Shown here: positions 23,226-35,760 of the stretch, piece by piece
Layout: every line of letters begins with the position of its first letter
Position numbering within the stretch: the stretch's first letter is position 1
Source of the DNA: Tyto alba
Lineage: Eukaryota; Chordata; Aves; Strigiformes; Tytonidae
Length of the DNA: 64,000 bases
Assembly: GCF_018691265.1 (NCBI RefSeq)
Contig: NW_024881279.1
Span: forward strand, 8,523,243-8,587,242
Direction: 5' to 3'
Made by a program: the position numbers and the translations under genes
Notes under the pieces: generated by a model
What the model was told of the DNA's origin: nothing
Seen by the model: the letters and a program-made list of their open reading frames with translations, nothing else
Databases searched by the model: none

Positions 23226-25866
23226 TTTGGTGGGGTTCAATTTGTGACTGTTCAAGAGGGCAGAAGCTGCTGTACAAATGGAATTGTTTTTGAGTGTTCA
23301 GTTAATTAGTCACTTTAAGAATTATCACTGCTCTGAACTGGGTTTTGCTCCACACTTGTCATTTTTGTCCCTCATTCCTATGGCAAGTTGGTTTTGCCAT
23401 CAGCAAAAGACTTACAGGCACTTTAAACACTACTTCCTTACACTAGAATTTTTAGGGTAGAAATTGAGGAAATTGTTTCTGACAGAATAAATACTTTGAT
23501 CTGTTATAAGAATAGTGGGTTGGGGAAGTTAAACATTCACATGTAGTAGAGTTCTTTGTGTCTTGGGTAGTGTGTTTGGTCATTGTTAGGCTACAAGCCA
23601 TACTGGGGTGATAATATTTACCAGCTTCTAAATAAACTCATATACAGTTGACCCTCTCTGCAGTACAAATTCTTCTCCAGGAAGTTTGTACTTGGACAGT
23701 GTGTCCTTCTGTATCAGGATAAATAATTAAATTCAGCAAGTTTGGGTTTAAAAATATAATCAAAATGAAGAAGGTGAGCTCTTTCTTATGTAGCCTTCTT
23801 GCCTTCCCTTATTCACCATCTGGTAGCTGCTGTTGTACCAAGCATCCCTCTGGTTCTTTGTACCATTCTGCCTCTGGTCCAAAGAGTTGCTCTTGGTTCC
23901 CAGGAGGGCTCTGGGCTCTGAAGCACTATTTGAAACTGCTGTGCCAGTAGAGTTGTACGTGGCATTGCTAAAAGGAAGCCTCCAGTGCTTCCTTTTAAGG
24001 GAATTAAAGGTCACAGGGAGCTCTTGGGAAGGGACAAGTAGGATGAAGGGATGGTCCTTGCTGGGTTCTGTGGAACATCGGACACCCAACTTTAAAGTGA
24101 CTTTGGCTTCTGGGTGGTTTGCTCTAAAACATGATCTGTTCCTATTGGATACAAAGTGGATAAGTCATGGCTACACGCAGGAATCTGGCTGAGGCTGTTT
24201 CTTGTAAGGCTGAGTGGTTTCAGGGCACAGGGAAAAGTGCTACTCCCTTTCTTTTGCTCTATGAATTTCATGCATTTTCAGGGACACCTCTGTTCTTTAC
24301 CCAGCTTTCCCAGCAATTGGAAATGGGATAGAGGGGAAACTGAAAGCAGGATCTTAACCTCAAATGCCCTGTCAGTACGATACGTTTTGATAAAAGCTTT
24401 TATAGATGTTATGAGCAAAAATCTATCTTTCTTCAGACTATTGACTTTCTTATAAAGAGCAATGAAGAGCAGTGTCCTTCAGAAATCTCAGAGGCAGTTT
24501 AAACACCACCCCCTGGGAAGGTCTTGTTCTCATCTAAGCATGATGATTTTCTGATTAATTTCAATTTATCTCTATTCAGCTTCGTTGCTGTTAGGGTTAC
24601 TACTCAGAATAGAACTTTTTCCACAGGTGAGTCTCTACCTGCTGAACTGGCAAGAGGCAGACTTATGAGAGATTTTTAAAAATTATCACTCTATTTAAAA
24701 TTCCACTTTAAAAATTAATATTGGTTAACTTCAAGATTATATTTCTACATTAAGTGGTTTTTAGGCAAGGAGTTTCTTTTCTGCTTATGCTTTTCCCCTT
24801 CCTTCTGTATTATCCTATGCAAGCACCCTTTGAAATTCAGTGTGGCTGGATAATATGCAGTCATTAACTCTACTTTCAGGTTCATGGATATCTTTAGTGC
24901 TGAGGTCGTGGTAGCCTCTCTGTAAGGGATCTAAAAGGAATTCCTGACAGTTTAATGTGATTAATTTTATTCTGTTCAATATTTATTTAAAGGATTGTTT
25001 CACCGTTTTCTGGTATTTTCTTTATAGAGATACTTTATTTTCCTTTGTCCTTTGCAGTTTATGATTTGCTGTATTAGAAAACGTAATGTTTTACAGAGAG
25101 GCTGGTTTGGTTAGTTTCTAAATGTTTCTCTGCTTCTATTGACACTGAAGGGGTCAAAAAAAGATTCAGCCTGTTAGGAGAAGAGAGATTTCCTTGCACA
25201 GCAGAAGTGGCATCTTGAGTGAATTCTGGGGTCCCCTGTGAGTCTTCCTTGATCCCAGGGCACAGTGGCTTTCATAGCCCTGTTACTCTCCTGACAGTTT
25301 GCTACCTCAGTTGTTGCTCAGCTTGCCTCGTTAGTGACATCATATCTGGTTGCTGGTGATCTGAGTATGAAGTCAAGGGAAAAGAATATGTCTTGAGTAA
25401 GTTGTATGATCTGGTTAAGTTGTCCCCAGGCAGCAAAGCTCTTATTTTCCCACCTGGTAAAAAGGAGGAGGATGGAAGACAGAAGAAGTAGTGACAGCTC
25501 TAAAGCTGAGTGGTTTTCCAAAGGATTCCATGAGAGATCAGCTACTTTGTGTAAAGAAAGCAGAAGCTAAGAACAATTTTGCTGTAAAACTGACTTAGTT
25601 CTGAGCACTACCATGAAAAATTTTGATGTACTGTGATAAAAATTGTCATGCTTATTTCTCAGCATGCTTGGCTAGCAATGCAATGCTCTCTGTCCGGTCT
25701 TTGTTGGCTTGGGGTTTTTTGTGTCATCCTTCCCTTGTTAGTAAATGACCTACAACATCCATAAAACTTTTCTGAAACAAATCGGGGATTAGCCTAGCTC
25801 AGGGAGCATCTGCCTCAGCAGTGACATGCACTGTGCAGGGAGAAGATGCTAGCAGCTGTCTTTCTG
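23226..25866. other. Gene-free single-copy stretch
   Basis: No gene or transposon is recognised. A short perfect hairpin lies at 23,969-23,997: two 11-nt arms around a 7-nt loop. Open frames around 23,760-24,190 run on both strands without any motif I recognise. Confidence 0.55.
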
Positions 25867-26000
25867 ATGCATTGGTTGCCCAGGGAAATGGTTTGGTCAC
25901 CATCTTTGGAGGTATTTAAAAGGCATATAGGTGTGGCACTTGGCATGGTTGGACTTGATGATCTTAAAGGCCTTTTCCAAACTAAATGATTCTATGATTC
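25867..26000 (+). mobile_element. CR1 LINE, 5'-truncated 3' end
   Basis: The segment runs from GGTTGCCCAGGG, through 'ggacttgatgatcttaaagg' and CCTTTTCCAA, to the terminal AATGATTCTATGATTC. This is the 3' untranslated end of an avian CR1 element in + orientation. CR1 elements are non-LTR retrotransposons without a poly(A) tail and end in short repeats of this ATTCTATG type. Only about 134 bp remain, so it is a dead 5'-truncated copy. Its divergence from the canonical end suggests moderate age. Confidence 0.93.
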
Positions 26001-26408
26001 GTGTCCTGGACTTGGTTTAAAACTCTGACTAAGCTTGATATATGGGTCCAGCCCCCTGTTTCTATTGCAAATTCTTGGATGCTTAATCAGGACTAAACCT
26101 GCACTGTATTTTCTCTTCAATTAGAGTATTTAAAAAGTCTCTCTTCGCCCTGGCCTCCAGTCCTAGTGGGACAAGTCAGATTTGGGTATCTTTGAGATTC
26201 TTCTCCCCTTTTCAAATGTGGTTTATATTAACCAAAAGAGTTTAAGAGGGATTACTAATCTACATAAGGTCAGCCACTGTCTTCACTAGGAAGCCAGGCT
26301 GAAAATATATGAAAATGCTGGTTTACTTGTTTAGCTGAGAACTTGGCTTGTACCTGTGAATCTGTTGTGTGGTTATTTAAATGAAAATGTCCTGCTCTTG
26401 TTTTTTAG

Positions 26409-26557
26409 GCCATCCATACTTCTACTCTTATTGATGCTGTTGGCCTGACTTCCTTGTGTGCTTCTCTTCACTCTACCAAGGTATAAAATTTGACTTCTCT
26501 ACTGTCTTCGATTACAGCCTTTTCCCATTCATGGGATGCTCCCTCCAGTCTTGTCTG
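26409..26557 (+). other. Exon-like segment with strong splice borders
   Basis: A pyrimidine-rich stretch ending TTGTTTTTTAG precedes 26,409, and a consensus donor GTAAGT begins at 26,558. A second donor-like GTATAA follows AAG at 26,481, and a second acceptor-like GATTACAG ends at 26,517. The shorter version (26,409-26,480) is 72 bp and open in the frame starting with GCC. The full 149-bp version is closed in all three frames. It could therefore be a non-coding or UTR exon, or a chance arrangement. No protein family is recognised. Confidence 0.2.
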
Positions 26558-29500
26558 GTAAGTCTCCTTCCTTTCAGATTCAAATTATTCTTAAAAAGTC
26601 ATAATACCTATGAATGTAGAGAGGTAGATCCCAGTGAAATCTACTTTGGAAATAGTAAAATGAAATTGTTTTTTCTCCGTAAAAGAATTTTTATCTTCTA
26701 GCATGTAAAGCTGAGGTGCCTAAGTTCAGTGCATTAAAAGTGTGGACTAAAGCTCTAGAGAGCTTGATTAAAATCCAGTGACATTACTTAATTTGCATGA
26801 AAGATCAAAGCAAACGTGTATTGCTTGCAAATCACCTTGTTCCTCTGATATCCTGGCAAAGCAACACTGAGGGCTGCCCTGGTGCAGTATCTGGAGGACT
26901 CCTTGGATGGTCAGGGCTGAATGAGATGATGGTTCCTTCACTCCCTTTTTCACAAGGGCCACCTCAGATGTTCACCCATCAAAGAGCATATAGGCTTTTG
27001 ACTGGAGACAATTTCTTCCTAGTGTTGGATGTACCTGTACTGACTTGGTAAGTAAGGAGAACGTTATGTGCGTGTTATCTGAGGTCAGTGTTTAGTTTCA
27101 GCACATTTCCTGTATGTATGATACTCAAAGTTATAGAGAGCTACTAATGTGAATTGTCTGGGCAGCTGCTATTGAGCTCATATAACTATCATAACTTCAC
27201 ATAAATTTCTATCAAATATGACAAATTGACAGCATTAAGAAACATTCTGGGCCACCTCTCAGAAGGTCCAGCAGCTTCTCTTGGTTCAGGGGGTATCTGA
27301 GAAGCTGCTGGTTTTGCCCTGCTCATTTCTGAAGATGAGAGTTTTGTTTAAAAATTCTCAGCAACATCTGGAACTCCCTTACAGTCAGCTGAAGTAGCGA
27401 AGTTATTAACCTTGAATGAACAGAGTCTGCTTTTTAAAAAATGAAACAAAAGAACATGTTTTGATACGTTAAAAAATGCATGTCATAAAACTACTGGTTC
27501 TGTGCCTACCAAAGTCAAGAACTGTTCAGGCATGGGAAAGAGCAAAGAGAGAGAGAAAAAAAACCCCCAAACAATAAAAACTGTCCAAGCCTAAAGGAAA
27601 TATTAGGAGAGGAAATGAAAGACAGCCACCTGGGATGCCCATGAAACAACTGGTTTTAAGCCCTTGCTGCTGCTGCGTGTTTCCTTAGTAAGGGGATTTA
27701 TAGATAAAGGAAAGATTGCATGGATAATGTGATTGTTGGTCACTGTTTATAACCCTCAGCTTGGGGCCAAAGGCTCTCTTTACAGGCAAGAAATGGTGCT
27801 TTCTTGAAGATAGCAGGAATTGCCCTTTTTCATGCATATCCTTTGCAGATCTTTTAGTGCTTTAGTGAAGGAGTGCTGGCCTCCAATTTTACACAAAGCT
27901 AGCAGCAATGATCACAGACAAACATGCATGAGGAGGTAGTGCAAGGGACTTGGGAACTGCTTAGTCTTTGGAAAAATATTGTAACTGGGAGAAATTTGTA
28001 ACTGATTGGAAAGACAGAAAGAGTTTGGAAGTGGTAGCACCAGCTTCATACTACTGAGATAGTCTGCAGTACAGTAGGTTTATGAAAACCTTCAGGATTG
28101 TAACATTTGTCCTTATGCAGCAGTATAAGGGTTTGGACAGTGGCCAGGATGCCATCTGTGAGTGTCCAACAAAAATCACAAACACTTTGTAGAATAGATA
28201 TTGCTCTCCCCCCACTCCTCAACAATAGTTCCAGTTAAGTGGGAATGGAGGAATTTTATAAGATTAGCAGGCTACAGGCTACCAGCAGAGAACTAACCTT
28301 GTCTGCCTTCAAAGCCAGGGGTATAATCTCTAAATTAAATTTACATGATTTATCACATCTAAGAAGACTGGTGAAACAACCCAAAAAACTAGAAGAGAAG
28401 GGAGGCAAGATGATAGCCACTGGACTAGAGGAGTTTTCTCTCATCAGTGGTAAGATGCACAACTCAAACCACTGAAATGAGATTAGTACTGGGCCCCCAA
28501 ACCAAATTGTTCTGAAACACAGAGGTGTTTAATATATTGCTATCAAAATGCAATACCTCAGGACAGCAACCCATCTGTTATCATGCAGGAATCAGATGGA
28601 AAGTGCATTAGAAGTTGGAATTTGTCCCCACTGGGAGAACTGCAGTGAGTCATGGTGATGTATGGGATTTGTGCAAAAAGAAGAGAGAAAAATATTCTCC
28701 CTATGATTTATGTGTTGCATAATCACCACCAATTTCCACAGTATTTCTGTTCTATTGGCTTCAAACAACAGCAAATAAAGGTTCTCCTTGGCTCCTCTGC
28801 AGTCTGATTACACTGGGGTTTTAGTGACGGAGGAGCTCTGTTAGGATGGTGGAAACGTGTTTGAAAAGCAAGGAGAAGCTAATACAAAAGACAAAGGCCA
28901 ACAGAAGCTGACCTAGGAGAAGAAATAGCAGATTTTATGTATTTTATTCACTTGATGACTTAATATATAGAGTTGATACATAGAAGGTTAAGCATCTCAT
29001 GTATGCTGCTTCTTCACAGAGCAACCTTCATGGCATCCCATAAAAGGCATTGTGCAAATGTAAATCCATAGAGAGCTAACAGTGAATTTGGGCTATGCAA
29101 GACCTGGCTGCTTTCAGAACAGTAGGGATCTACAGTCAGGCTTAGTCCATGGGTCACAGAGAGCTAAAGCCATATTTATGTCTGTATAGATAAAATACGA
29201 ACTATACCCAGGAGAGTTGAATAAAACTAGTTTCCAGTAATGACAAATTTGTAGGATAAGGGAAAACCTGAAAATGCTTTATCCTGTGCTCCCAGCGTGG
29301 TGCTGTCTAGTGGCAAAGTAGAGAATTTCTTCTTGCTGACTCTGGACCCTGAAGCATGATGGTGATCTGCTTTTCCTTTCTGCAGCTGCTGAGCCTTTGG
29401 TGTTCACAATAAAATTCACCATGTCTTTCCTCCTGTGATCCCCTACACCATCACTTTCCTTTGCTATAGAAGCAGTTTGCCTTCATCCAGCTAGATTTTA

Positions 29501-30339
29501 TTTTGCTGATTCTTAAGTAACATCTACAGCAAAGGGACTAGTTAAAACTTTCTTGTTATCCCTAGGAAATCTGGGTGCCCCGTAAGAAAGAGCTATGAAA
29601 TGATTTCTCTTGTTAACTGCTGGAATCTTCTTAGGAATCCTATCATATTTCATTTTTATTATCTGTTACTAGAACTACCCAGGTGGCATATTGAAGAACA
29701 CTTGTCAAAAAATGTAACATTGTTCTTTTATCAGGAATAAATGAAATTTATCTCATAACCCGATCACTCCTTCTGAAATTACTATAGATCCAGACAAAGA
29801 GGAATTGAAGATAACATATTTTCTTCATTTATTGCATTAACATTCATCATCTTTTCTTGTATTTTTCCATATTTTTTCAATAAAACCCTCAGGTATTTAA
29901 AGGCTAGTAGTAAAGACCATCTTGGTTTGTTTTATTTTTTTTTTTGCTGAGTTTTGCTGGGTAGCTGAAGTTAGCATGTGGCCAGCCTCTCATCCACATA
30001 GTCTCTCTTAAAACTTGTTGGTGGGGTGCCGCTCCAAGGAGACACCTCATTAAATTCATGTTGGCAAATGTTTATCACCTTCTCAGGAGCTCTGAAGTGA
30101 TTAGTGTTGGGATTTTCCTCACCTAACTTTATCTCTCTGAGCACATTTGAGCCAGTTCCTGGATAAATGCTAACAGGCACTTTCACAGGTAACCAGGATT
30201 ACTTGCCCTCTAATGTGTCTCTCTCTTTCCACTGTTGAGGGAGCCTGGGTAACAAGCCTAAGTTACATACTTCATTTATTGATGCTTAAAATAAGATGAA
30301 TTCTATCCTCCAATTCCTTCAAAGCTATTTACTTGATTT
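26558..30339. other. Gene-free single-copy stretch
   Basis: No recognisable gene or dated repeat is seen. It contains a 13-bp perfect hairpin at 27,268-27,311. A consensus donor-like GTAAGTAAG at 27,048 follows an open frame (26,797-27,051) with no known motif. A T-rich run lies at about 29,930-29,945. Confidence 0.5.
27268..27311. other. Perfect 13-bp inverted repeat (hairpin)
   Basis: CCAGCAGCTTCTC at 27,268-27,280 is the exact reverse complement of GAGAAGCTGCTGG at 27,299-27,311, with an 18-nt loop between. Beyond one mismatch the stem extends a few more bases through G:U and A:U pairs. The size is near that of a small pre-miRNA stem but shorter than usual. No known miRNA seed is claimed. 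Confidence 0.85.
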
Positions 30340-30620
30340 TTCTTCCCTGACTGCCTCTGGCAAGAGGCTATTTCAGATCAGTTCTCCCCTGCATGAAGAG
30401 ATTCTCACTCAATTCCTCTGAGGCTTGACCTTTCCTCAGCTTTTTCATTTATGCCACCTGCTTCCCACATTTGACATAGTCCTAAATAGTTTTGTAGCAT
30501 CTCATGAATTCTCTTTAGAGTTATGTTTTACCTAGATCACCTCTGAGTCTCCTCTCTTCCAACAAATACAGGTCATGTTTGCCCAGTGCTTCCGTGTGAA
30601 GTGCCAAGCTGCTCAATCAG
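30340..30620 (-). mobile_element. Ancient L3/CR1-like LINE fragment
   Basis: Read on the + strand, the phrase GATCACCTCTGAGTCTCC then TCTCTTCCAACAAATACAG resembles the reverse complement of the 3' region of old CR1/L3 elements. A segment about 130 bp earlier (CCTGCATGAAGAGATTCTCAC) resembles the adjacent part of the same consensus. Order and orientation agree, but identity is low and the edges are uncertain. Chance similarity cannot be excluded. Confidence 0.4.
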
Positions 30621-33600
30621 TCTTGTATTGCCTAAACTCCTTCCTCACAGCAATATTTTCAGGGCAAAGCTGTTGCTTGTTCAGAGTGTGAGAGCGAGGG
30701 AGAGGAAGGACACAGGAAAATTCTTTTCCCTTGGCTGAGGCACTTCTGCTGGAAGAGCCTTGGTGCAGCTGAATGTCTCCAGAGATGCAAGGAGGTTGAT
30801 GATTGCTGAAGGCAGTACAGGAGCTCCATGAAGGAGGTTTGTGCCAAGATTTGGAGGTTGGGAAGTTCTGGGAAAATGGAAAGGAGTAATTTCTTTCTGG
30901 TGGTTTGTTTTTTGTGTGTTTTGTTGTTTTATTTTTCCCCCAGAATAAACTTTTGGGAACCTCAGGCACACTGGAAAGGAGATTGGAGTGTTGGAGACAA
31001 GCTTCCAGGCCACATACAAGTATTTTCATGTTCTTCTTTTCCTATCCAGTTACCCTAAAATTAATTTTCTTATTGTCAGAGTTGTTTCTTTAACTTAGAA
31101 ATCAGAATACTGTGGAGGGAAAAGCCATAAAAGTAGACCAAAGCTCAGCATTACCTGACTGGCACTGTGATAATATTCACTATAGTTTGTCCAGTTTGGG
31201 GCTGGTTTTGCATAATCACTTATCCCACACTGCATATTTGCATAAAGTGGAGCACCTTGATCACAATCTCAGTTTACTGCTTGCTGAAATGTAATCTTGT
31301 GCCTTTACATTCTGTCAGGAGCTTTTATCTTAGGTACACACTGAGACTTGAGACAGAAGTGTAAGGAAAGCTGATATGGAAGAGGTAAAGAGGTTTTTTT
31401 GGAAGAAAGAGACTGATGAGGAAATTGGGGAGAGGAGAAACTGATTAACATCTTGGGCTTGCTTAGATACATACAGAGAAATTAGTCTTTATTCTGACAT
31501 GAGGGATGGGTTAGACCCATCCTGGCCCACTCCAGCTTGCCCTTTCACTGTCCTAGCCTGTTCCTGAGACCACCAGACTGAGGTCTGTAGAGCAGCCACC
31601 TCGTTAGCTCTGTCTCTGCTGGAGGAATCACAGCATGTGTCTGCCAGAGCTAGGTGATCTTGTACTGAGAGGGGAAAAATATCCACTTAAAACTTCAACC
31701 AGAACACCACTGATCTGGAAGAGCAACCTTCAGGAAACAGGTGAGAAAATGATTTATCGTAAGGCAGTTTTGACCCTTGCCAGGGTCTTATTAAACACCT
31801 TCTTTCTTTATGGCTGACTGTGCGTAACGTTGAGAGACTGGTCATAAAGCATTGATACATGTTTTTCTCATCTTACTTTCCATTACTTAAGCCATAGTGA
31901 GAGAGTATCAGTCTCTGAAAATGTATTAGGCAAAGCCTGATAGGAAAGGAAATAGAGTCAGAAGAATGGTGTGATCTTCTGGTGCAGTGTGGGCTAGGTG
32001 GCTTGTACCAATTAACAGAAATTGTTTATTTGGACTCTGTTTTATTTACTTATGGGGCTGATACAGCTATGCAGAGTCTTCTGGTCCCTGGCCAGCAATG
32101 GATCTGTATGTAGACAAGTTCTGGTTAGTTCCCACAGAAAGAGGTAAAATACAATTATTTTTAACTGGGAGAAGTCATTAGATGCTGCTCCCCAGGGACA
32201 GGAGAGATTCTTTACTCTTTGGAAACTGCATCAAAAGCTGATGTCTCACACCCCAGGTTCAGCCCACCACACTTTGGTCCTGTAGCACCTACGTTAGCCT
32301 CCAAACAACCTCCCCTTTCAGTCTGGAGAGTGTGAAAGGCACCTGCACAGGGTTGAGACCTCAGTGGAGTGAATTATCCTTTGGAGACATCTCTCTGCCA
32401 TAGTGAGGGCCCAGAACGACTAGTTACTATTTCTGATTTCAGAATCCCAGTTAAATGCCTCCAATCCTGTGGGGTGAAGCTGTGTCTGGTCTCCCAGTTT
32501 AACTGCCAGTGTTTAACGAAGCATGTCGGCTTTCCGGTCTTTTACTGTCATGGGCAGGAAGAGGGAACCTTATAATTTCCACCTCAAGAAGGAGATGTCC
32601 CTTGTCCTGTGTTACCAGGGTGACAGCACCTTTTGTACCATAACGGCTTTAACTTCATGCTGGGAAAGTGAAAAACCACTAGATTTTGTCTAAAGGAAAC
32701 CTTTGAATCTGCCAAGTACTTGTGAGGCAACAACACTTGCAAAGGGCCTGGAATGGAGCTGATTTACAACTGCCTTTTGGTGTAATTTTCTCTGCTTACT
32801 GGTCCTGAGCTTTATTTGCTTTGGGAGAATACCACTGTGCATGTTTCAGTGTGACATTTACAGTTTTCCACATGCAAATTGGCCCAGCGGCATCCCAGGG
32901 ACAGCGGACCATGAATTTATAAGGGTTGGCAGGGAGAGTGTGCAGCAGGGTCAACACAGGGGTGTGATTTCTTCTCCCTGCAAGGAGGGAACTGGATCAG
33001 TTGCTGTGGAAGGATGCTCTGGAGAGCTGATGCAGAATTATTTTCTTTTTGCTTCAGTTGCCCTTTTTCTCAGCAAAATCAAACAAATATTTTAGGGCAA
33101 TGCTGCCCAGTTTCAAACCTCGAGGCATTTTTTTCACTTAATGATGCTATTTAATTTATTATTTATTTGCTTATTTTTAAGAAAAGTTGTGAGAATATAT
33201 GTTGTTCCTTCCTCTTTCTTCCCCAGGCCCGTTCACAAACTTGAAAATCATCTGATATAATTTTGTTTAAAATAAGAAAGGAAGAAGAAACTAATTTTGG
33301 AACAAAATTCAAATGCCTCTCTAGAAACAAAATATTTTGGAAGGAGTGAAAATGAGTTTCTCTAATTGGAATTGATTTTTAAGGTTCACCGTGGAGTTTG
33401 GTCTCAAGTCCCCCTGGCAGTGCAGGGAAAGAAGATGTAAAACAGGAATAATGATATAATAATATCAGGCACTGTAGAACCTGGTGGGTGGCTGTGGTGG
33501 CATTATAAACATCAAACCTACGGTGTGTCTGTATGGTGCAGCATAAGGTGAGATACTGCAATTGTCTGAAGAGATGGAGGTGCTAGTTCTGCTAATACCT

Positions 33601-35477
33601 TGGAGTAAGGTAAACTATGCAGTAAGAGCTGGCACAGCTTTTGTATTTGGCTAGATATGGCACTGATTTATGTCAGGAAGGAGTTTCATGCAGCAGGGCA
33701 CTGTTGGGAGACAGTTGCTTGTGATTTACTCATGCTAAACTTGCTTTGAGTTTTATTTTTAAAAATCCTGTGTAGTCTTTTTTTCCTGCCTCCGTCTCCT
33801 GCACTGAGCAGCACTAAATGCTGTTTGCCACTGAGAACATTTAAATTAATTTTTCAAAAGTGCTGAAGAAGCAGGACACACTTTTATTGCTGTCATAATA
33901 TCTCTCAAGCTTGCTTCCTTGATTGCATTTGTAAAACACCGACCTTAATAAGTTCAAACCCCAAGGAGTGGATGGTGCAGACGGTAGACCCTGAATGACA
34001 GCCCATCTGCTTGTGTGTCTTGCCAGCCAAAATGACTTCATTACAAGGCAGTATTAAACAGAGCGCAGAGGCTGGCAGGAAGGCTCAGCTTTGCTGTATC
34101 TACCTCTCTGCTCTTGCCCCATTCGATCCCATGGTGTGTGCCAAGGTAATTGGCACACACGTTCTGTTCCTCCTGCTGGGAGACTCTTTCATTACGCAGC
34201 ATGTTTCCTGCAACTGGGGAAACATGCGCTTTGCGTGTCAACGTATTTACACACTGGTGTAGGACAGAGCTGGATGGCTGCCTCCTGACAAAGGGTGCAC
34301 AGAGTTAGCTAAAAATTTTAGACAGGAAGAGAATAAGATGGTGCAGGGCATGGTGAACAGACTACTGTAATGCAAGGAGACTTATTTTTGAAGCTCATCA
34401 TTACATGCCTAGGAAGCTTTAAAAAGACTTTTCATCTAGATGCCCTCAGTCCTATGATGAGCAAAAGCTGGAAGTTTGAGGACCCCAGTGTGGACCCAGT
34501 AATCACACACCATAAGCCTGGAAGACTCTTGATGTATGTAGATCAATATCCACATGTTATCCAACAGTAAATGTATGCATGTCCTGGTATCCAACAGTCC
34601 AGGCTGCCAGTGGCTGGGAACAGCCAGCTGACCCCCACCCAAAGCCATCAGATCAGAAGCTCTGTCTCTTCCAAAGAGGACACAATTCTGTGGTCAGGCT
34701 TGGAACTACAGCATTTAGTCTTCCCTTAGCTGAAAACGGCTTGAGTCAAGTTCTCAGTGTACTTTGATCTCCTGTTCAAGTCTGCAAATAGGTCTCAGCT
34801 CCAGCCTGTGGTACCTGCAAGTCTAAGACAGTCTGCAGCTCAGTTACTGCCTTCTGGGTTTGACCTGCAGGTATAGTGCTTCTGAATTCTTTGGCTCTCC
34901 TGAAACTATGTGATCTGTTTATCCCCAAATTCATCTTTGTCCCTTTTCTACCCTGGATGTCTCCTGCCCTCACAGTCCTGCCATTGTAACTATCTTGCAG
35001 AAAAAAACCTTCTCTGGAAGCCGAGATCCCTCTGACCAGTCTGCTGGAGTGGTTCATCTCCATTTTCAGCTGCAGCAGCTTCCCTGTTCACATTTACAAT
35101 GGCAGCACACTCTCCACAGCCAGAGGCCCTACTATTTCAGCCCTGGTCTTGGGAAGACTGAGGTGGCAGATTATGTTGCAATTCTGTAATAATGATAAAA
35201 GTCTGAGTGTGTATGGAGCTGTGTATGCTTATAGCTGACCTAACTGCAGCTAATTAATTTTCCCAGTCTTGTGATTCACTGGGGCAGCATTTTCTCCATC
35301 TGTAGCTAAAACCTTCTCCAAAGTTTTGTCCTGTCAAAGTCACTGACATGGGATGATGTCAGACACACATGTTCTCACCCAGTACTTGCTTACACTTACT
35401 TACTACACCTTCTAATTGTCGCTTCCTGTCCCTCTGTATACTTTTTGGGTCCAAATTAATATGGAAGTTCATGGAAA
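30621..35477. other. Gene-free single-copy stretch
   Basis: I see no exon or transposon here. Overlapping open frames occur at 30,613-31,058 on both strands but carry no motif that I recognise. A perfect 11-bp hairpin lies at 34,134-34,160. An AT-rich stretch lies at about 33,140-33,180. Confidence 0.5.
34134..34160. other. Perfect 11-bp inverted repeat, 5-nt loop
   Basis: GTGTGTGCCAA and TTGGCACACAC are exact reverse complements separated by GGTAA. The first arm contains TTGGC/GCCAA, a half-site type used by NFI family factors, and the two arms give an inverted pair of such half-sites spaced by five bases. That arrangement (TTGGC-N5-GCCAA) is the NFI consensus only if read outward-in; here the order is GCCAA-N5-TTGGC. 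NFI binding is therefore not asserted. Confidence 0.9.
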
Positions 35478-35760
35478 CATAGAATGGTTTGGGTTGGAAG
35501 GGACCTTAAAGATCATCTAGTCCCACCCCCCCTGCCGTGGGCAGGGACACCTTCCCCCAGCCCAGGTCACTCCAAGCCCCGTCCAACCTGGCCTTGAACC
35601 CTTGCAGGGAGGGGGCAGCCACAGCTTCTCTGGGCACCCTGTGCCAGTGTCTCGCCACCCTCACAGGGAAGCATTTCTTCCTTCTATCTAATCTAAACCT
35701 ACCCTCTTTCAGTTTAAAGACATTACCTCTTGTCCTATCACTACATGCCCTGAATGAAAA
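35478..35760 (-). mobile_element. CR1 LINE, 5'-truncated 3' end
   Basis: The + strand begins CATAGAATGG, then 'tttgggttggaagggacctt' and 'aaagatcatctagtcccacc'. It continues through the typical TCCAACCTGGCCTTGAACCC and TTCTCTGGGCACCCTGTGCC blocks to about TTGTCCTATCACTACATGCC. This is the reverse complement of a CR1 3' end of about 283 bp. It matches the avian consensus closely, so it looks younger than the 25.9 kb and 37.1 kb copies. The terminal ATTCTATG repeat is reduced to about one unit. Confidence 0.97.

Noticed and set aside
22872..23309. 145-codon plus-strand open frame
   Set aside because: It runs through the MIR-like SINE at 23,166-23,213, and its composition shows no recognisable protein family.
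26797..27051. 84-codon frame ending near a GTAAGTAAG donor
   Set aside because: No acceptor that keeps this frame and no protein similarity is recognised; only the donor is good.
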